From positions 1 through 64,000 of the forward strand of contig JBEKLQ010000005.1 in NCBI GenBank assembly GCA_050010115.1: 64,000 nt of DNA, read 5' to 3'. A model generated the notes under the pieces. The model was not told the DNA's origin. It was given only the letters and a program-made list of their open reading frames with translations, and did no database searches. The first letter of the stretch is position 1. Every line of letters starts with the position of its first letter. This document shows, piece by piece, positions 33,310-42,189 of the stretch. The position numbers and the translations under genes are program-made. The stretch comes from JAKACA01 sp050010115. GTDB lineage: Bacteria; Actinomycetota; Acidimicrobiia; Acidimicrobiales; Bog-793.

Positions 33310-34752
33310 TCAGAAGTCGAGCGCAGAGAGCTCCGGGATCGTCCGCTCCGCCCGACTGCGGGCATCGAGCCAGCGCGCCCGATCGAGACGCCGCGAAGGC
33401 TCGACGATTCGCCGTGGCCGGACGAGCGAAGCAGCCTCGGCGAGCGACGACCACACGCCAACCGCAGTCCCCGCCAGGAAGCCGGCTCCCAACGTCGTCG
33501 CCTCGGTCACCGGTGCGACTGCCACCGGGCGCCCGGTCGCGTCCGCCAGCGCCTGGACGAACGTGACGTTGGCGCTCATGCCTCCGTCCACGTTGAGCAC
33601 GTCGACGCCGAGACCGGAGTCGGCCACCACCGACTCCAGCAGATCCGCCCCGCGATGAGCGATTCCCTCGAGCACAGCGCGCACGATCTCAGCGCGGGTC
33701 GTTCCGCGGGTGATACCGACGAGCGTTCCCCGGGCGCCGAAGTCCCAGACCGGAGTACCGAGCCCGAGCAGCGCCGGCACGAAGTAGACGCCGCCCGTGT
33801 CCGGCACGCTGGCTGCGATCTCGTCGGTCTCGGCGGCGGTGCCGACGATGCCGAGGTCGTCGCGGAGCCACTCGACGCAGGAGCCGGCGGACAACATGAC
33901 CGCCTCGAGCCCCCAGGTCAGCGCGCCCGCTTGGCTCCAGGCCACGATGGGGAACGTACCCGCTCGGCCTCGTTGGGCGAACGCCGGCCGCTCCGGCCCG
34001 ACGGCACAGTCGAGCATGCCACCGGTCCCGAAGGTCGCCTTGGCGGTGCCAGCGGTCAGACAGCCTTGGCCTATGAGGGAAGCTTGCTGGTCCCCCGCAA
34101 TTCCGGCGATCGGTGGTGCGCCGTCCAGCGCCGAGGCGTTGCCGAGGAGCCCCGTCGAGTTGACGAGGAGCGGCAGGACGCGTTCTCCGATCCGGAGCGC
34201 CTCGCACACCTCGAGGTCCCAACCGGCGCCATTTTCGGTGACCAGTCCGGTGACCCCGGCATTGGTGTGGTCCGTGACGTGCAGGCCGCCGTCCGAGAGG
34301 ATCCAGGCGACCCACGAATCGACGGTGCCGAAGCACAGATCCCGCTCGCGCGTCGGATCGACGAAGTCGAGCAGCATGGCAAGCTTAGTTGCGGACTGGT
34401 TCGGTGCCAGGCGCAACCCCTGTTCCCGCAGCATCAGGCACATGCCGACCGTCCGCAGGTCCTGCCAGCCGATGCCCGGGGCCACCGGCTCGCCAGTCGC
34501 CCGGTCCCACACGATCGTCGACGCACGCTGGTCGGCGATGCCGACGGCGTCGACCGGCCCACCTGCAGCCAACGCCGCCCGGGCCACGGTGAGTACGGCG
34601 TTCGCCATCGCGCCGGCGTCGAATTCGACGAAGCCCTGCGCCGGCGACACCGGCAGCACCTCCCGGTGGTGCACGTGCGTCACGGTCGCGTCGCGCTGCA
34701 CCACGGCCGCCCGCACACCCGATGTCCCCACGTCGACCACGAGGACGCTCAT
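33310..34752 (-). CDS. glpK: Glycerol kinase (FGGY family)
   Basis: This 480-residue carbohydrate kinase likely converts glycerol to glycerol 3-phosphate. The phosphate-1 loop is VVDVGTSGVRAA at 5-16. AGDQQASLIGQGC and KATFGTGGMLDC are close to glycerol-kinase motifs, and VDGGMSANVTFVQALADATG is the adenosine motif. It starts at ATG 34752, overlapping the upstream stop (ATGA). The order glpD, FAD oxidase and this kinase supports glycerol use. A different polyol is possible because the N-terminal motif is not the strict GlpK one. Confidence 0.8.
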   Translation of the reverse strand: MSVLVVDVGTSGVRAAVVQRDATVTHVHHREVLPVSPAQGFVEFDAGAMANAVLTVARAALAAGGPVDAVGIADQRASTIVWDRATGEPVAPGIGWQDLRTVGMCLMLREQGLRLAPNQSATKLAMLLDFVDPTRERDLCFGTVDSWVAWILSDGGLHVTDHTNAGVTGLVTENGAGWDLEVCEALRIGERVLPLLVNSTGLLGNASALDGAPPIAGIAGDQQASLIGQGCLTAGTAKATFGTGGMLDCAVGPERPAFAQRGRAGTFPIVAWSQAGALTWGLEAVMLSAGSCVEWLRDDLGIVGTAAETDEIAASVPDTGGVYFVPALLGLGTPVWDFGARGTLVGITRGTTRAEIVRAVLEGIAHRGADLLESVVADSGLGVDVLNVDGGMSANVTFVQALADATGRPVAVAPVTEATTLGAGFLAGTAVGVWSSLAEAASLVRPRRIVEPSRRLDRARWLDARSRAERTIPELSALDF

Positions 34753-36338
34753 GGCGTCGTGGGCCAAGGTGAGGGGCCGAAGGGTGATCCGAGGCCTAAT
34801 TTGCCCGGGTTGAGCACGCCCGACGGATCAAGGGTCTTCTTCAGTGCTTCGAGGACGGCAAAACCACTGCCGAGTGCCTCCGCCAGGTACGGGGCGCGCA
34901 CCAGGCCGATCCCGTGGTGATGGGAGATCGAGCCGCCATGGGACCGGGTGGCTGTCAGCACGGCGGTCCAGGCCGAGCGGTAGAAGTGCTCAGCCCACCG
35001 CTCGTCGGCCTCGGCCTCGATCTCCACCAGATCCGTGGGCGAAGCGGGGGCTTCGGTCAACCTGTCGTCGTCTGCTGGCTGCCGCCCGGCGAACGTGAAG
35101 TACAGGCAGGCTCCGTCGATGTACGCGTGCGACTCGTGCGCAGAAGCTGCCAGGCAGCCGTCGACGGCCTCGAGGGCGGCGACGGCGTCGGCGTAGATCC
35201 CCGCCAGGCTGGCCCACGGGGCGGCGATCTCGATCGTGTCGACCACGATCCCCGCCCGCGTGACCGCAGCCAGCGCCGAGACGTCGTTGCGATGCTCGAG
35301 CCAATGCTGGACGATGCCGACGTCGAGACCGTCTGCGCCCGCCGCCTCACACTCCTCTGTCAACACCGCCATCGCCGCGCCGATCACCTGAGGGTCGCCT
35401 TCGTCGAGAGCGATGAGGACGTTGGTCGGGATCTCGAAGCTACGCAGTGACTCTCGCTCGTCGTACAGCCGCACGACCGCTGGCGTGGCGCCGCGTTGCA
35501 GCGTACGGCGCAGCACGTCGAGACCCGCATCAAAGCTCGGGAAGCCGAACGCGAGCCGTTCCTCCGCCACGGGCACTGGATGCGCGCGTAACCGGGCGGC
35601 CGTGATGATCCCGAGCGTTCCCTCGTTACCGACGAACAACTGGGTGAGGTCCGGACCCATGGCCGAGCGAGGTCCCGCTCCCGCCATTGCACCGGTCCGG
35701 AGGATCTCGCCGCTCGCCAGGACGACCTCGAGCCCGGCGACGATGTCCTCGATCTTGCCGTAGCGGGTCGAGTACTGCCCGACACCCCGGCATGCGATCC
35801 AGCCGCCGACGGTAGCGAGATCCATCGACTGGGGCCAGTGACCGACGGTGAGCCCGTGCTGAGCCTGCAGCTCGCGCTCGAAGTCCGAGCCGAACGTCCC
35901 GGCGGCAACGTCGACGAGGAGCGACTCACTGTCGACGGCGAGTATCCCGGCCAGTCCGCACAGGTCGAGGACCACGCCGCCGAAGACCGGGACGGAGGCG
36001 CCGCACACGCCGCTCCGCCCGCCGGCAGCGGTGAGGGGTACGCCCGTCTCGCTGCAGAGCCTGGCGATCGCTGCCACTTCGGCGACGGTGGCCGGCCTGG
36101 CCACCGCCCCGGCTCGTGCCGGCGTCTCACCCACGAGCGCCCAATGCTGCGCGAACGGCCACCAGTCACGACCGGCTTCCGCAAGGGCAGCGTGCGAGAG
36201 GTCGACCTCGGCGCAAGCCGCCCGGAGTTGTTCGAGCCACTCGTGGCTCAGTTCCACCCGGTGGCCGCCGAAGTGCTCGCTAGCCGATGCCGCCCCGGAA
36301 CCGAATTCGATCGGAGGGATCGGCTGGCCTGGCTTCAT
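34749..36338 (-). CDS. FAD-linked oxidase, alkyldihydroxyacetonephosphate synthase-like
   Basis: This 529-residue flavoprotein has a PCMH-type FAD domain (VARPATVAEVAAIARLC, GVPLTAAGGRSGVCGA) from about 80 to 260 and an FAD_oxidase_C domain. GGSISHHHGIG with the His triplet near 473-475 is the signature of the AGPS/GlcD group. AGPS exchanges the acyl chain of acyl-DHAP for an alkyl chain and makes ether lipids. It is coupled by ATGA overlaps to glpD upstream and the kinase downstream. A glycerol or glycolate-type dehydrogenase is the alternative. Confidence 0.82.
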   Translation of the reverse strand: MKPGQPIPPIEFGSGAASASEHFGGHRVELSHEWLEQLRAACAEVDLSHAALAEAGRDWWPFAQHWALVGETPARAGAVARPATVAEVAAIARLCSETGVPLTAAGGRSGVCGASVPVFGGVVLDLCGLAGILAVDSESLLVDVAAGTFGSDFERELQAQHGLTVGHWPQSMDLATVGGWIACRGVGQYSTRYGKIEDIVAGLEVVLASGEILRTGAMAGAGPRSAMGPDLTQLFVGNEGTLGIITAARLRAHPVPVAEERLAFGFPSFDAGLDVLRRTLQRGATPAVVRLYDERESLRSFEIPTNVLIALDEGDPQVIGAAMAVLTEECEAAGADGLDVGIVQHWLEHRNDVSALAAVTRAGIVVDTIEIAAPWASLAGIYADAVAALEAVDGCLAASAHESHAYIDGACLYFTFAGRQPADDDRLTEAPASPTDLVEIEAEADERWAEHFYRSAWTAVLTATRSHGGSISHHHGIGLVRAPYLAEALGSGFAVLEALKKTLDPSGVLNPGKLGLGSPFGPSPWPTTP

Positions 36339-38143
36339 GATTCGTCCCGTTCTCCGGTGCTGGAGTTCTCGGCACCGGCGACCGCCGGTCTGGTGATCAC
36401 CGTGGCCGTACCACTGGCGGCGACCGCAGCCAGTTCGCGGGCGACGAAGTCGTCCATCCGGGCGATCTCGTCGGCAGTGCGTCGCGCGTCCCAGCCGAGC
36501 TCGCGCCCCATAAGGGCGGCGACGTGTGGGGTGGCGTCACGTGTGGCCGCTGCATCGAACACCACGGATCGTGTGCGGCGGGCGAGGACGTCTTCGAGGC
36601 ATTGAGCCATCTCGTAACGCACCGAGTACACCGCTTCGGCTGCGAGGTCGGGAAGACCTGAAACGAGAGGTTCGGCCAGCTCGGGCTCGTCCTGGATCAG
36701 CCCGAGCACAGCCGGAGACTCGCCTCCGTAGCGATGGACGAGATGGTCGAGCACGGCGTCCGTCGTACCCAGGGAGCGCGCGGCTCCCGGCTTGCCGAGC
36801 GCTCCAGTGCCGTCGGCGCCGCGTAGTTTGAGTCGCCGCGTCGGGCTGGCGCCGAGGTTCCGCCCGAGCACGTGGCCGACGGCGCTGATGGTGTCCTCGG
36901 CCATCTTCCGGTAGGTCGTCAACTTCCCACCTGTGATCGTGACGAGCCCGTTGTCCGACACGATGACGCGGTGTCGCCTCGAGAGGTCCGCCGTCCGCTC
37001 GCTCGGCGCCTTGCGTGCCCCCGGGGCCTTCGCCAGCAGCGGGCGTAGCCCGGCCCAGGTTCCTGTCACGTCGGCCATGGTGAGCGGTTCGGTCACGACG
37101 GCGTTGATGGCGCCGAGCACGTAGGCGACGTCCTCGGTGGTGACTGCAGGGTCGTCGAGCGGGCCCTGGTAGTCGGTATCGGTCGTACCCAGGTAGGTGT
37201 GCTCTCCCCACGGCACCATGAAGATCGACCTGGGATCGCCTGGCACGGGGATGATCGCGGCCATGTCACAGGGGAGCTTCGATCGGCGCACGCTCACGTG
37301 GATCCCCTTGGCTGGACGGAGGTCGTGGCGGGTGCCAACGCCGTCCAGGGAGCGCAACTCGTCGGCCCAGACGCCGGTGGCGTTGACGACGGACTTGGCT
37401 CGGACCTCGATGTCGGCTCCCTCACAACCGGCGCCACCGGTGACTGAGGCGATCCCGCCGGTACCGCCGGTCCTCGGCACCGACACGGGCGACACCCGCG
37501 CTCCGCAGATGCGCCCGCCCTCGTCCTTGATGAAGCCCGTCACCGGCGCGTAGTTGGCCGCAACCGCTCCGTGGTCGAGCACAGCCGTCCGCACGACCGC
37601 CAAGGTCAGCCGGGCGTCGTCGGTGCGGGCGTCGTAGTAGAGGAATCCGGCCACGACCCGGCCACGCCTGAGCGTTGGCAGGTGGGCGTAGATCTCATCG
37701 GCGGTGACCTTCCCGTGGCGCTTTCCGATCTTCCAACCACCGGCCAGGTCGTACAGCCACAGCGCCACCGAGTACGTCTCCACGATCCCCTTGTCGACCA
37801 CGCCGCCCTTGCCGAACAGCGGGATGAGGAACGTGAGCGGCTCGACGAGATGTGGGGCGTTGCGCAGCAGCCGGTGCCGCTCGACCAGGTTCTCGTGGAC
37901 CAGGCCGAATTCCTTCTGCTGGAGGTACCGCAGCCCGCCGTGCACGAGCTTCGACGACTTCGAGGAGGTGCCGGAGGCGAAGTCCGCGCGTTCGACCAAC
38001 GCCGTGCGCAGGCCCCGGGCGGCTGCGTCGAGCGCCACGCCGGCGCCGGTCACGCCGCCGCCGATGACGAGGACGTCGAATTCCTCCGAGGCGAGCCGTT
38101 CGAGAGCGACGGCGCGGTCGAAGCTGGTGAGCGGACGATTCAT
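36335..38143 (-). CDS. glpD: Glycerol-3-phosphate dehydrogenase (FAD)
   Basis: This 602-residue membrane-associated flavoprotein oxidises glycerol 3-phosphate to DHAP and passes electrons to quinone. The FAD motif is DVLVIGGGVTGAGVALDAA at about 25-43, followed by RADFASGTSSKSSKLVHGGLRYL. The C-terminal DAO_C domain closes at about 600. Start is ATG 38143; a TTG at 38155 is less likely. It overlaps the next gene as ATGA. The C-terminal 30 residues are low-complexity and shared with no domain. Confidence 0.93.
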   Translation of the reverse strand: MNRPLTSFDRAVALERLASEEFDVLVIGGGVTGAGVALDAAARGLRTALVERADFASGTSSKSSKLVHGGLRYLQQKEFGLVHENLVERHRLLRNAPHLVEPLTFLIPLFGKGGVVDKGIVETYSVALWLYDLAGGWKIGKRHGKVTADEIYAHLPTLRRGRVVAGFLYYDARTDDARLTLAVVRTAVLDHGAVAANYAPVTGFIKDEGGRICGARVSPVSVPRTGGTGGIASVTGGAGCEGADIEVRAKSVVNATGVWADELRSLDGVGTRHDLRPAKGIHVSVRRSKLPCDMAAIIPVPGDPRSIFMVPWGEHTYLGTTDTDYQGPLDDPAVTTEDVAYVLGAINAVVTEPLTMADVTGTWAGLRPLLAKAPGARKAPSERTADLSRRHRVIVSDNGLVTITGGKLTTYRKMAEDTISAVGHVLGRNLGASPTRRLKLRGADGTGALGKPGAARSLGTTDAVLDHLVHRYGGESPAVLGLIQDEPELAEPLVSGLPDLAAEAVYSVRYEMAQCLEDVLARRTRSVVFDAAATRDATPHVAALMGRELGWDARRTADEIARMDDFVARELAAVAASGTATVITRPAVAGAENSSTGERDES

Positions 38144-38273
38144 GGTGGAGCACAAGTCATAGTGGACCGCAAGCCTGCCATACGGAGCCGACCACTCTCA
38201 TCCCTGCAACGTGAGTCGTACGTCACTGGCATGCACGGCCTCCGGCTGCCGCCTCGGCCCGGTGAGAGTCTAT

Positions 38274-38292
38274 TAGAATCAAACCAGGTTTG
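38274..38292 (+). promoter_or_regulatory. -10-like hexamer and palindrome before rubrerythrin
   Basis: TAGAAT at 38274-38279 is directly followed by the 13-bp palindrome CAAACC-A-GGTTTG (38280-38292), which would cover the transcription start. No good -35 was seen, so an activator or alternative sigma is possible. The ribosome site AAGGAG lies just before the GTG start. Confidence 0.4.
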
Positions 38293-38324
38293 GACTCACT
38301 ATTGAAAGACGCCAAGGAGACTAC

Positions 38325-38741
<417 letters not shown>

Positions 38742-38790
38742 TCGTGACCGGCTACCAAGCGCACAGCCCGGATCTTGTCGGAGCACCACC

Positions 38791-39384
38791 GTGAGCGCGT
38801 TGACGCTTGCCGACATCGCTGATCTGCGCGCCTACGAACGAGAACGGCCGGACTTCCTCCGGGAGGTCATCGAGCTGAAGAAGATCCGGCGTGTGCCCAT
38901 CGGGCCGTTCGTCACCGTCGTGTTCGAGAACCGCACGACGATCCGTTTTCAGATCCAAGAGATGGCCCGAGCCGAGCGCATGTCGACCGACGAGCAGGTT
39001 CAGGGCGAGCTCGACATCTACAACCCGCTCATCCCGGGCCCGGGGGAGCTGTGTCTGACCTTGTTCGTCGAGCTCACCACGGAGGCTGATCTGCGCGACT
39101 GGTTGCCTCGCCTCGTGGGCATCGAACGTTCCGTCGAACTGCGCCTCGGTGATGATCCCGTCACAGTGGTGACTGCCACGGTCGATCCCGGGCACGCGTC
39201 GCAACTCACCCGTGAGGAAGTGACGGCATCAGTGCACTACGTGCGTTTCGTCCTGGGCACCGAGCTACGTCAAGGTTTCGAGGCGGGTCCGGTCGCAATT
39301 GCCGTCGCGCACGAGGCGTACTCGCACTCGGCGCTGCTCTCGCCTGAGACGCGACGCTCGCTGCTGAGCGACTGGGACGGCTAG
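38791..39384 (+). CDS. DUF3501 family protein
   Basis: This 197-residue protein starts at GTG 38791 and matches the DUF3501 family (LTLADIADLRAYERERPDFLREVIELKKIRRVPIGP, RFQIQEMARAER and DVYNPLIPGPGELSATLF-like LDIYNPLIPGPGELCLTLFVEL). The family's function is unknown; it commonly follows rubrerythrin and sometimes (Fe-S) oxidoreductase genes. It is likely part of the same peroxide or oxidative-stress unit. Confidence 0.9.
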   Translation: MSALTLADIADLRAYERERPDFLREVIELKKIRRVPIGPFVTVVFENRTTIRFQIQEMARAERMSTDEQVQGELDIYNPLIPGPGELCLTLFVELTTEADLRDWLPRLVGIERSVELRLGDDPVTVVTATVDPGHASQLTREEVTASVHYVRFVLGTELRQGFEAGPVAIAVAHEAYSHSALLSPETRRSLLSDWDG

Positions 39385-39462
39385 CCGTCGCTGCGGCACA
39401 GCCCGGACGGAGCGCAAGCGGCTGGCGGAGCGGAGAATGATACCGGCATTTCGACGCGGCCA

Positions 39463-39491
39463 TTGACAGACACGTATTCGTCATGGATAAT
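39463..39491 (+). promoter_or_regulatory. Near-consensus promoter of the whiB gene
   Basis: TTGACA at 39463-39468 and GATAAT at 39486-39491 are spaced by 17 bp. Transcription would start near 39498, leaving an untranslated leader of about 110 bases before the ATG at 39609, room for post-transcriptional control. Confidence 0.75.
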
Positions 39492-39608
39492 CAGTCTTCC
39501 TGGTCGGCGGTGGCCCGCACGCACATAGGCGCGCGGGTGTCCCAGGGCTCTCCAACTACGGTGCCGGGTCACTCGCCGCCGCACAGACCCGACGAAAGTG
39601 AATCTGCA

Positions 39609-39839
39609 ATGAACGCCACGTGGCGCCAACGAGCCGCATGCCGGGGACTGGACCCCGACATCTTCTACCCGGTGTCAGATGACGACGCCTGGGAAGCCAA
39701 GGCTGTCTGCGACGCGTGCCCAGTTCGCCAGACTTGCCTGGAGCACGCTCTGGCAGTTCGCGAGCGGGAAGGTGTCTGGGGCGGCCTCACCGAGCGCGAG
39801 CGCCGCCGGATCCTGCGCCAGCGACGCAAGACCGCCTGA
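39609..39839 (+). CDS. WhiB-family iron-sulfur transcription factor
   Basis: This 76-residue protein has the four [4Fe-4S] Cys ligands C11, C34, C37 and C43 (AVCDACPVRQTC), the GVWGGLTERERR turn that binds sigma factor, and a basic tail RRILRQRRKTA. WhiB proteins occur only in actinobacteria and their phages and sense oxygen, NO or redox state. An in-frame ATG at 39483 is inside the promoter and is rejected. Confidence 0.96.
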   Translation: MNATWRQRAACRGLDPDIFYPVSDDDAWEAKAVCDACPVRQTCLEHALAVREREGVWGGLTERERRRILRQRRKTA

Positions 39840-39882
39840 GCCCCCGGAGGGTCGCCCGAGGGCGGCCGACTAACCTCTCGCC

Positions 39883-41058
39883 GTGAACTTCGAACTTTCC
39901 GAGGAGCTGCGCGCGCTCCAGGACATGGTGCGCAGGCTTGCCAAGGACAAAGTGCAGCCCCGCGCTCGCGAGATCGACGAGACCGGCGAGTATCCGGACG
40001 ACCTGTTCGCAGCGTTCGGTGCTGCTGGGCTCCTCGGGCTGTGCATCCCCGAGGAGTTCGGCGGCTCCAGTGCTGGCATCCTCGGGCTGACGATCGCCAT
40101 TGAGGAGGTCGCGAAGTACTCGAACACCGCGGCGCTCATGCTCCTGTTGACTCGCCTGCCGACCGGTCCCGTGATGATCGCGGGCTCGGAGGACCAGAAG
40201 AGGCGTTACCTGCCGGGGATCGCTGAGGGGACGAAACGGTCGGGTTTTGGCTTGTCCGAGGCAGGAGCGGGTAGCGACGTGGCGGGGATGCGTACGAAAG
40301 CCACGGCCGACCCCGATACCGAAGGCGGCTGGATCCTGAACGGTGTGAAGTGCTGGATGTCCGGGGTCGTGCAGGCTGACTGGTACACGGTCTTCGCAAA
40401 GACCGGGGATCCGGCAAGCCGCCGCCACGACTCGATCACGGCCTTCATTGTCGATCGCGCCACGCCGGGCGTCTCGGTCGGATCGCTTGACCGCAAGATG
40501 GGTGTAAGAGGCGTCGACACCGGAGAGCTCGTGCTGTCCGACGTCGCTGTGCCGGCGGCGAACGTGATCGGGGAGGTTGGGGGTTTCCGGCTGGCGATGC
40601 TCGGTCTGAACTCGATGCGCCCCATTGTGGCGGCGCGGGGCATCGGCCTCGCCGAGGGCGCGCTGATGTATGCCACCGAGTACGTGAAGGAGCGATCGGC
40701 GTTCGGCGGCAAGATCGCCGATTTTCAGGGGATCCAATGGGAGATCGCCAAGATGGCGGTCGAGATCGAAGCCGCCCGCCTCCTTACGTACCGTGCGGCC
40801 TGGCTGGCCGACCAAGGAAAGTTCACCCGCGAGTGGGTGCCGTACCTGTCGATGGCGAAGTACTACGCCGCCGAAGTGGCCGTGAAGGCCTCCGGCCTCG
40901 CCGTGCAGCTGCTCGGCGCCGCCGGGTACATGAAGGACCACCCGACCGAGCTCTGGTACCGGGATGCCCGCCAGCTCACGATTGTGGAAGGCACCTCCCA
41001 GGTCCAACTGGGCCTGATCGCCCGCGGCGTGTTGGAGCATCATCTGTGGTGGGACTGA
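39883..41058 (+). CDS. Acyl-CoA dehydrogenase
   Basis: This 391-residue flavoenzyme introduces a 2,3-double bond into acyl-CoA. It starts at GTG with NFELSEELRALQDMVRRLA. FAD/substrate motifs are GFGLSEAGAGSDVAGMRTKA near 120-140 and GVRGVDTGELVLSDVAVP near 210. The C-terminal IVEGTSQVQLGLIARGVL contains the catalytic-Glu region. One base separates its stop from trpD. Confidence 0.94.
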   Translation: MNFELSEELRALQDMVRRLAKDKVQPRAREIDETGEYPDDLFAAFGAAGLLGLCIPEEFGGSSAGILGLTIAIEEVAKYSNTAALMLLLTRLPTGPVMIAGSEDQKRRYLPGIAEGTKRSGFGLSEAGAGSDVAGMRTKATADPDTEGGWILNGVKCWMSGVVQADWYTVFAKTGDPASRRHDSITAFIVDRATPGVSVGSLDRKMGVRGVDTGELVLSDVAVPAANVIGEVGGFRLAMLGLNSMRPIVAARGIGLAEGALMYATEYVKERSAFGGKIADFQGIQWEIAKMAVEIEAARLLTYRAAWLADQGKFTREWVPYLSMAKYYAAEVAVKASGLAVQLLGAAGYMKDHPTELWYRDARQLTIVEGTSQVQLGLIARGVLEHHLWWD

Positions 41059-41059
41059 A

Positions 41060-42160
41060 TTGACCGATCAGGCGGCGGGTACGCTTCCAGCCGGCATCGA
41101 ATCGGTCGGGGGCTGGCCTGGGGTGTTCAGCCGGCTGTTCCGCCGCGACAACCTGAGCGTCGACGAGGCAGCGGCCGCGCTGGGCTCGGTGCTCGCCGGG
41201 GAGGCGAGCCCCGTGCAGGTGTCGGCGCTGCTCTCTGCGCTCCGGACGAAAGGCGAGACGGTCGAGGAGATGACCGGTCTCGTCCGTGCCATGCAGGCCC
41301 ATGCGGAGCCGTTGGTCATCGCGGGCGACCTCGTCGACACGTGCGGCACCGGCGGCGACCGGAGCGGGACCATCAACGTCTCGACGATCTCAGCGCTCGT
41401 CGTGGCGGGCGCGGGCGCCAAGGTGTGCAAGCACGGCAACCGAGCCGCCTCGTCGATCGCAGGGTCCGCCGACGTGTTCGAGGCACTAGGCGTCGTCATC
41501 GACCTCGGGCCGGCGGGAGTGTCGGCGTGTGTGGAGGATGCGGGGATTGGCTTCTGCCTCGCGACCCGTTATCACCCGGCGATGCGCCACGCCGCTCCGG
41601 TGCGGCGGGAGCTGGGTGTCGCCACCGTGTTCAACTTCCTCGGTCCGCTTGCTAACCCCGCCCGTGCCACGCGCCAGCTCGTCGGTGTGGGGGATCGCTC
41701 GATGGCCGAGAAGATGCTGGCAGTACTGGAGGCGAACGGCACCGTGCACGCGATGGTCGTGTTCGGGCACGACGGCCTCGACGAGCTCACGACCGTCACG
41801 ACCTCGACGGTGCTCGAGACGGTGCGGGTGAGTGACGACGACGACGGTCCGGCCTACGAGCGGCGAACCTATGACGTCGATCCGGAGGCGCTCGACCTGC
41901 CGCTGGCTCGTCTCGAGGACCTGCGAGGCGGAGCCGCGGCGCTCAATGCCGAGCTCGCTGGCGCCGTGCTGTCGGGTGAGCGTGGGCCCCGCCGGGATTT
42001 CGTCCTGCTCAATGCCGCTGCCGCACTCGTGGTCGCCGGCCTCGCTCCGGCGCTACAGCCCGGCATCGAATTGGCCGGCTCCGTGCTGGACTCGGGTGCC
42101 GCCGCCGCAGCGCTGGAGCGGTTGGTTGCCTCGTCGCGTCGGGCCGCTGGCGACGCCTGA
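41060..42160 (+). CDS. trpD: Anthranilate phosphoribosyltransferase
   Basis: This 366-residue enzyme transfers the phosphoribosyl group from PRPP to anthranilate in tryptophan synthesis. The start is TTG 41060. PRPP motifs are VDTCGTGGDRSGTINVST and KHGNRAASS near residue 120, with HPAMRHAAPVRRELGVATVFNFLGPLANP further on. No other trp gene is near, and it is coupled to an acyl-CoA dehydrogenase. An extra N-terminal stretch of about 25 residues precedes the fold. Confidence 0.95.
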   Translation: MTDQAAGTLPAGIESVGGWPGVFSRLFRRDNLSVDEAAAALGSVLAGEASPVQVSALLSALRTKGETVEEMTGLVRAMQAHAEPLVIAGDLVDTCGTGGDRSGTINVSTISALVVAGAGAKVCKHGNRAASSIAGSADVFEALGVVIDLGPAGVSACVEDAGIGFCLATRYHPAMRHAAPVRRELGVATVFNFLGPLANPARATRQLVGVGDRSMAEKMLAVLEANGTVHAMVVFGHDGLDELTTVTTSTVLETVRVSDDDDGPAYERRTYDVDPEALDLPLARLEDLRGGAAALNAELAGAVLSGERGPRRDFVLLNAAAALVVAGLAPALQPGIELAGSVLDSGAAAAALERLVASSRRAAGDA

Positions 42161-42189
42161 GGTGAGGCGGAGCCCGTTCTAGCTCGACG

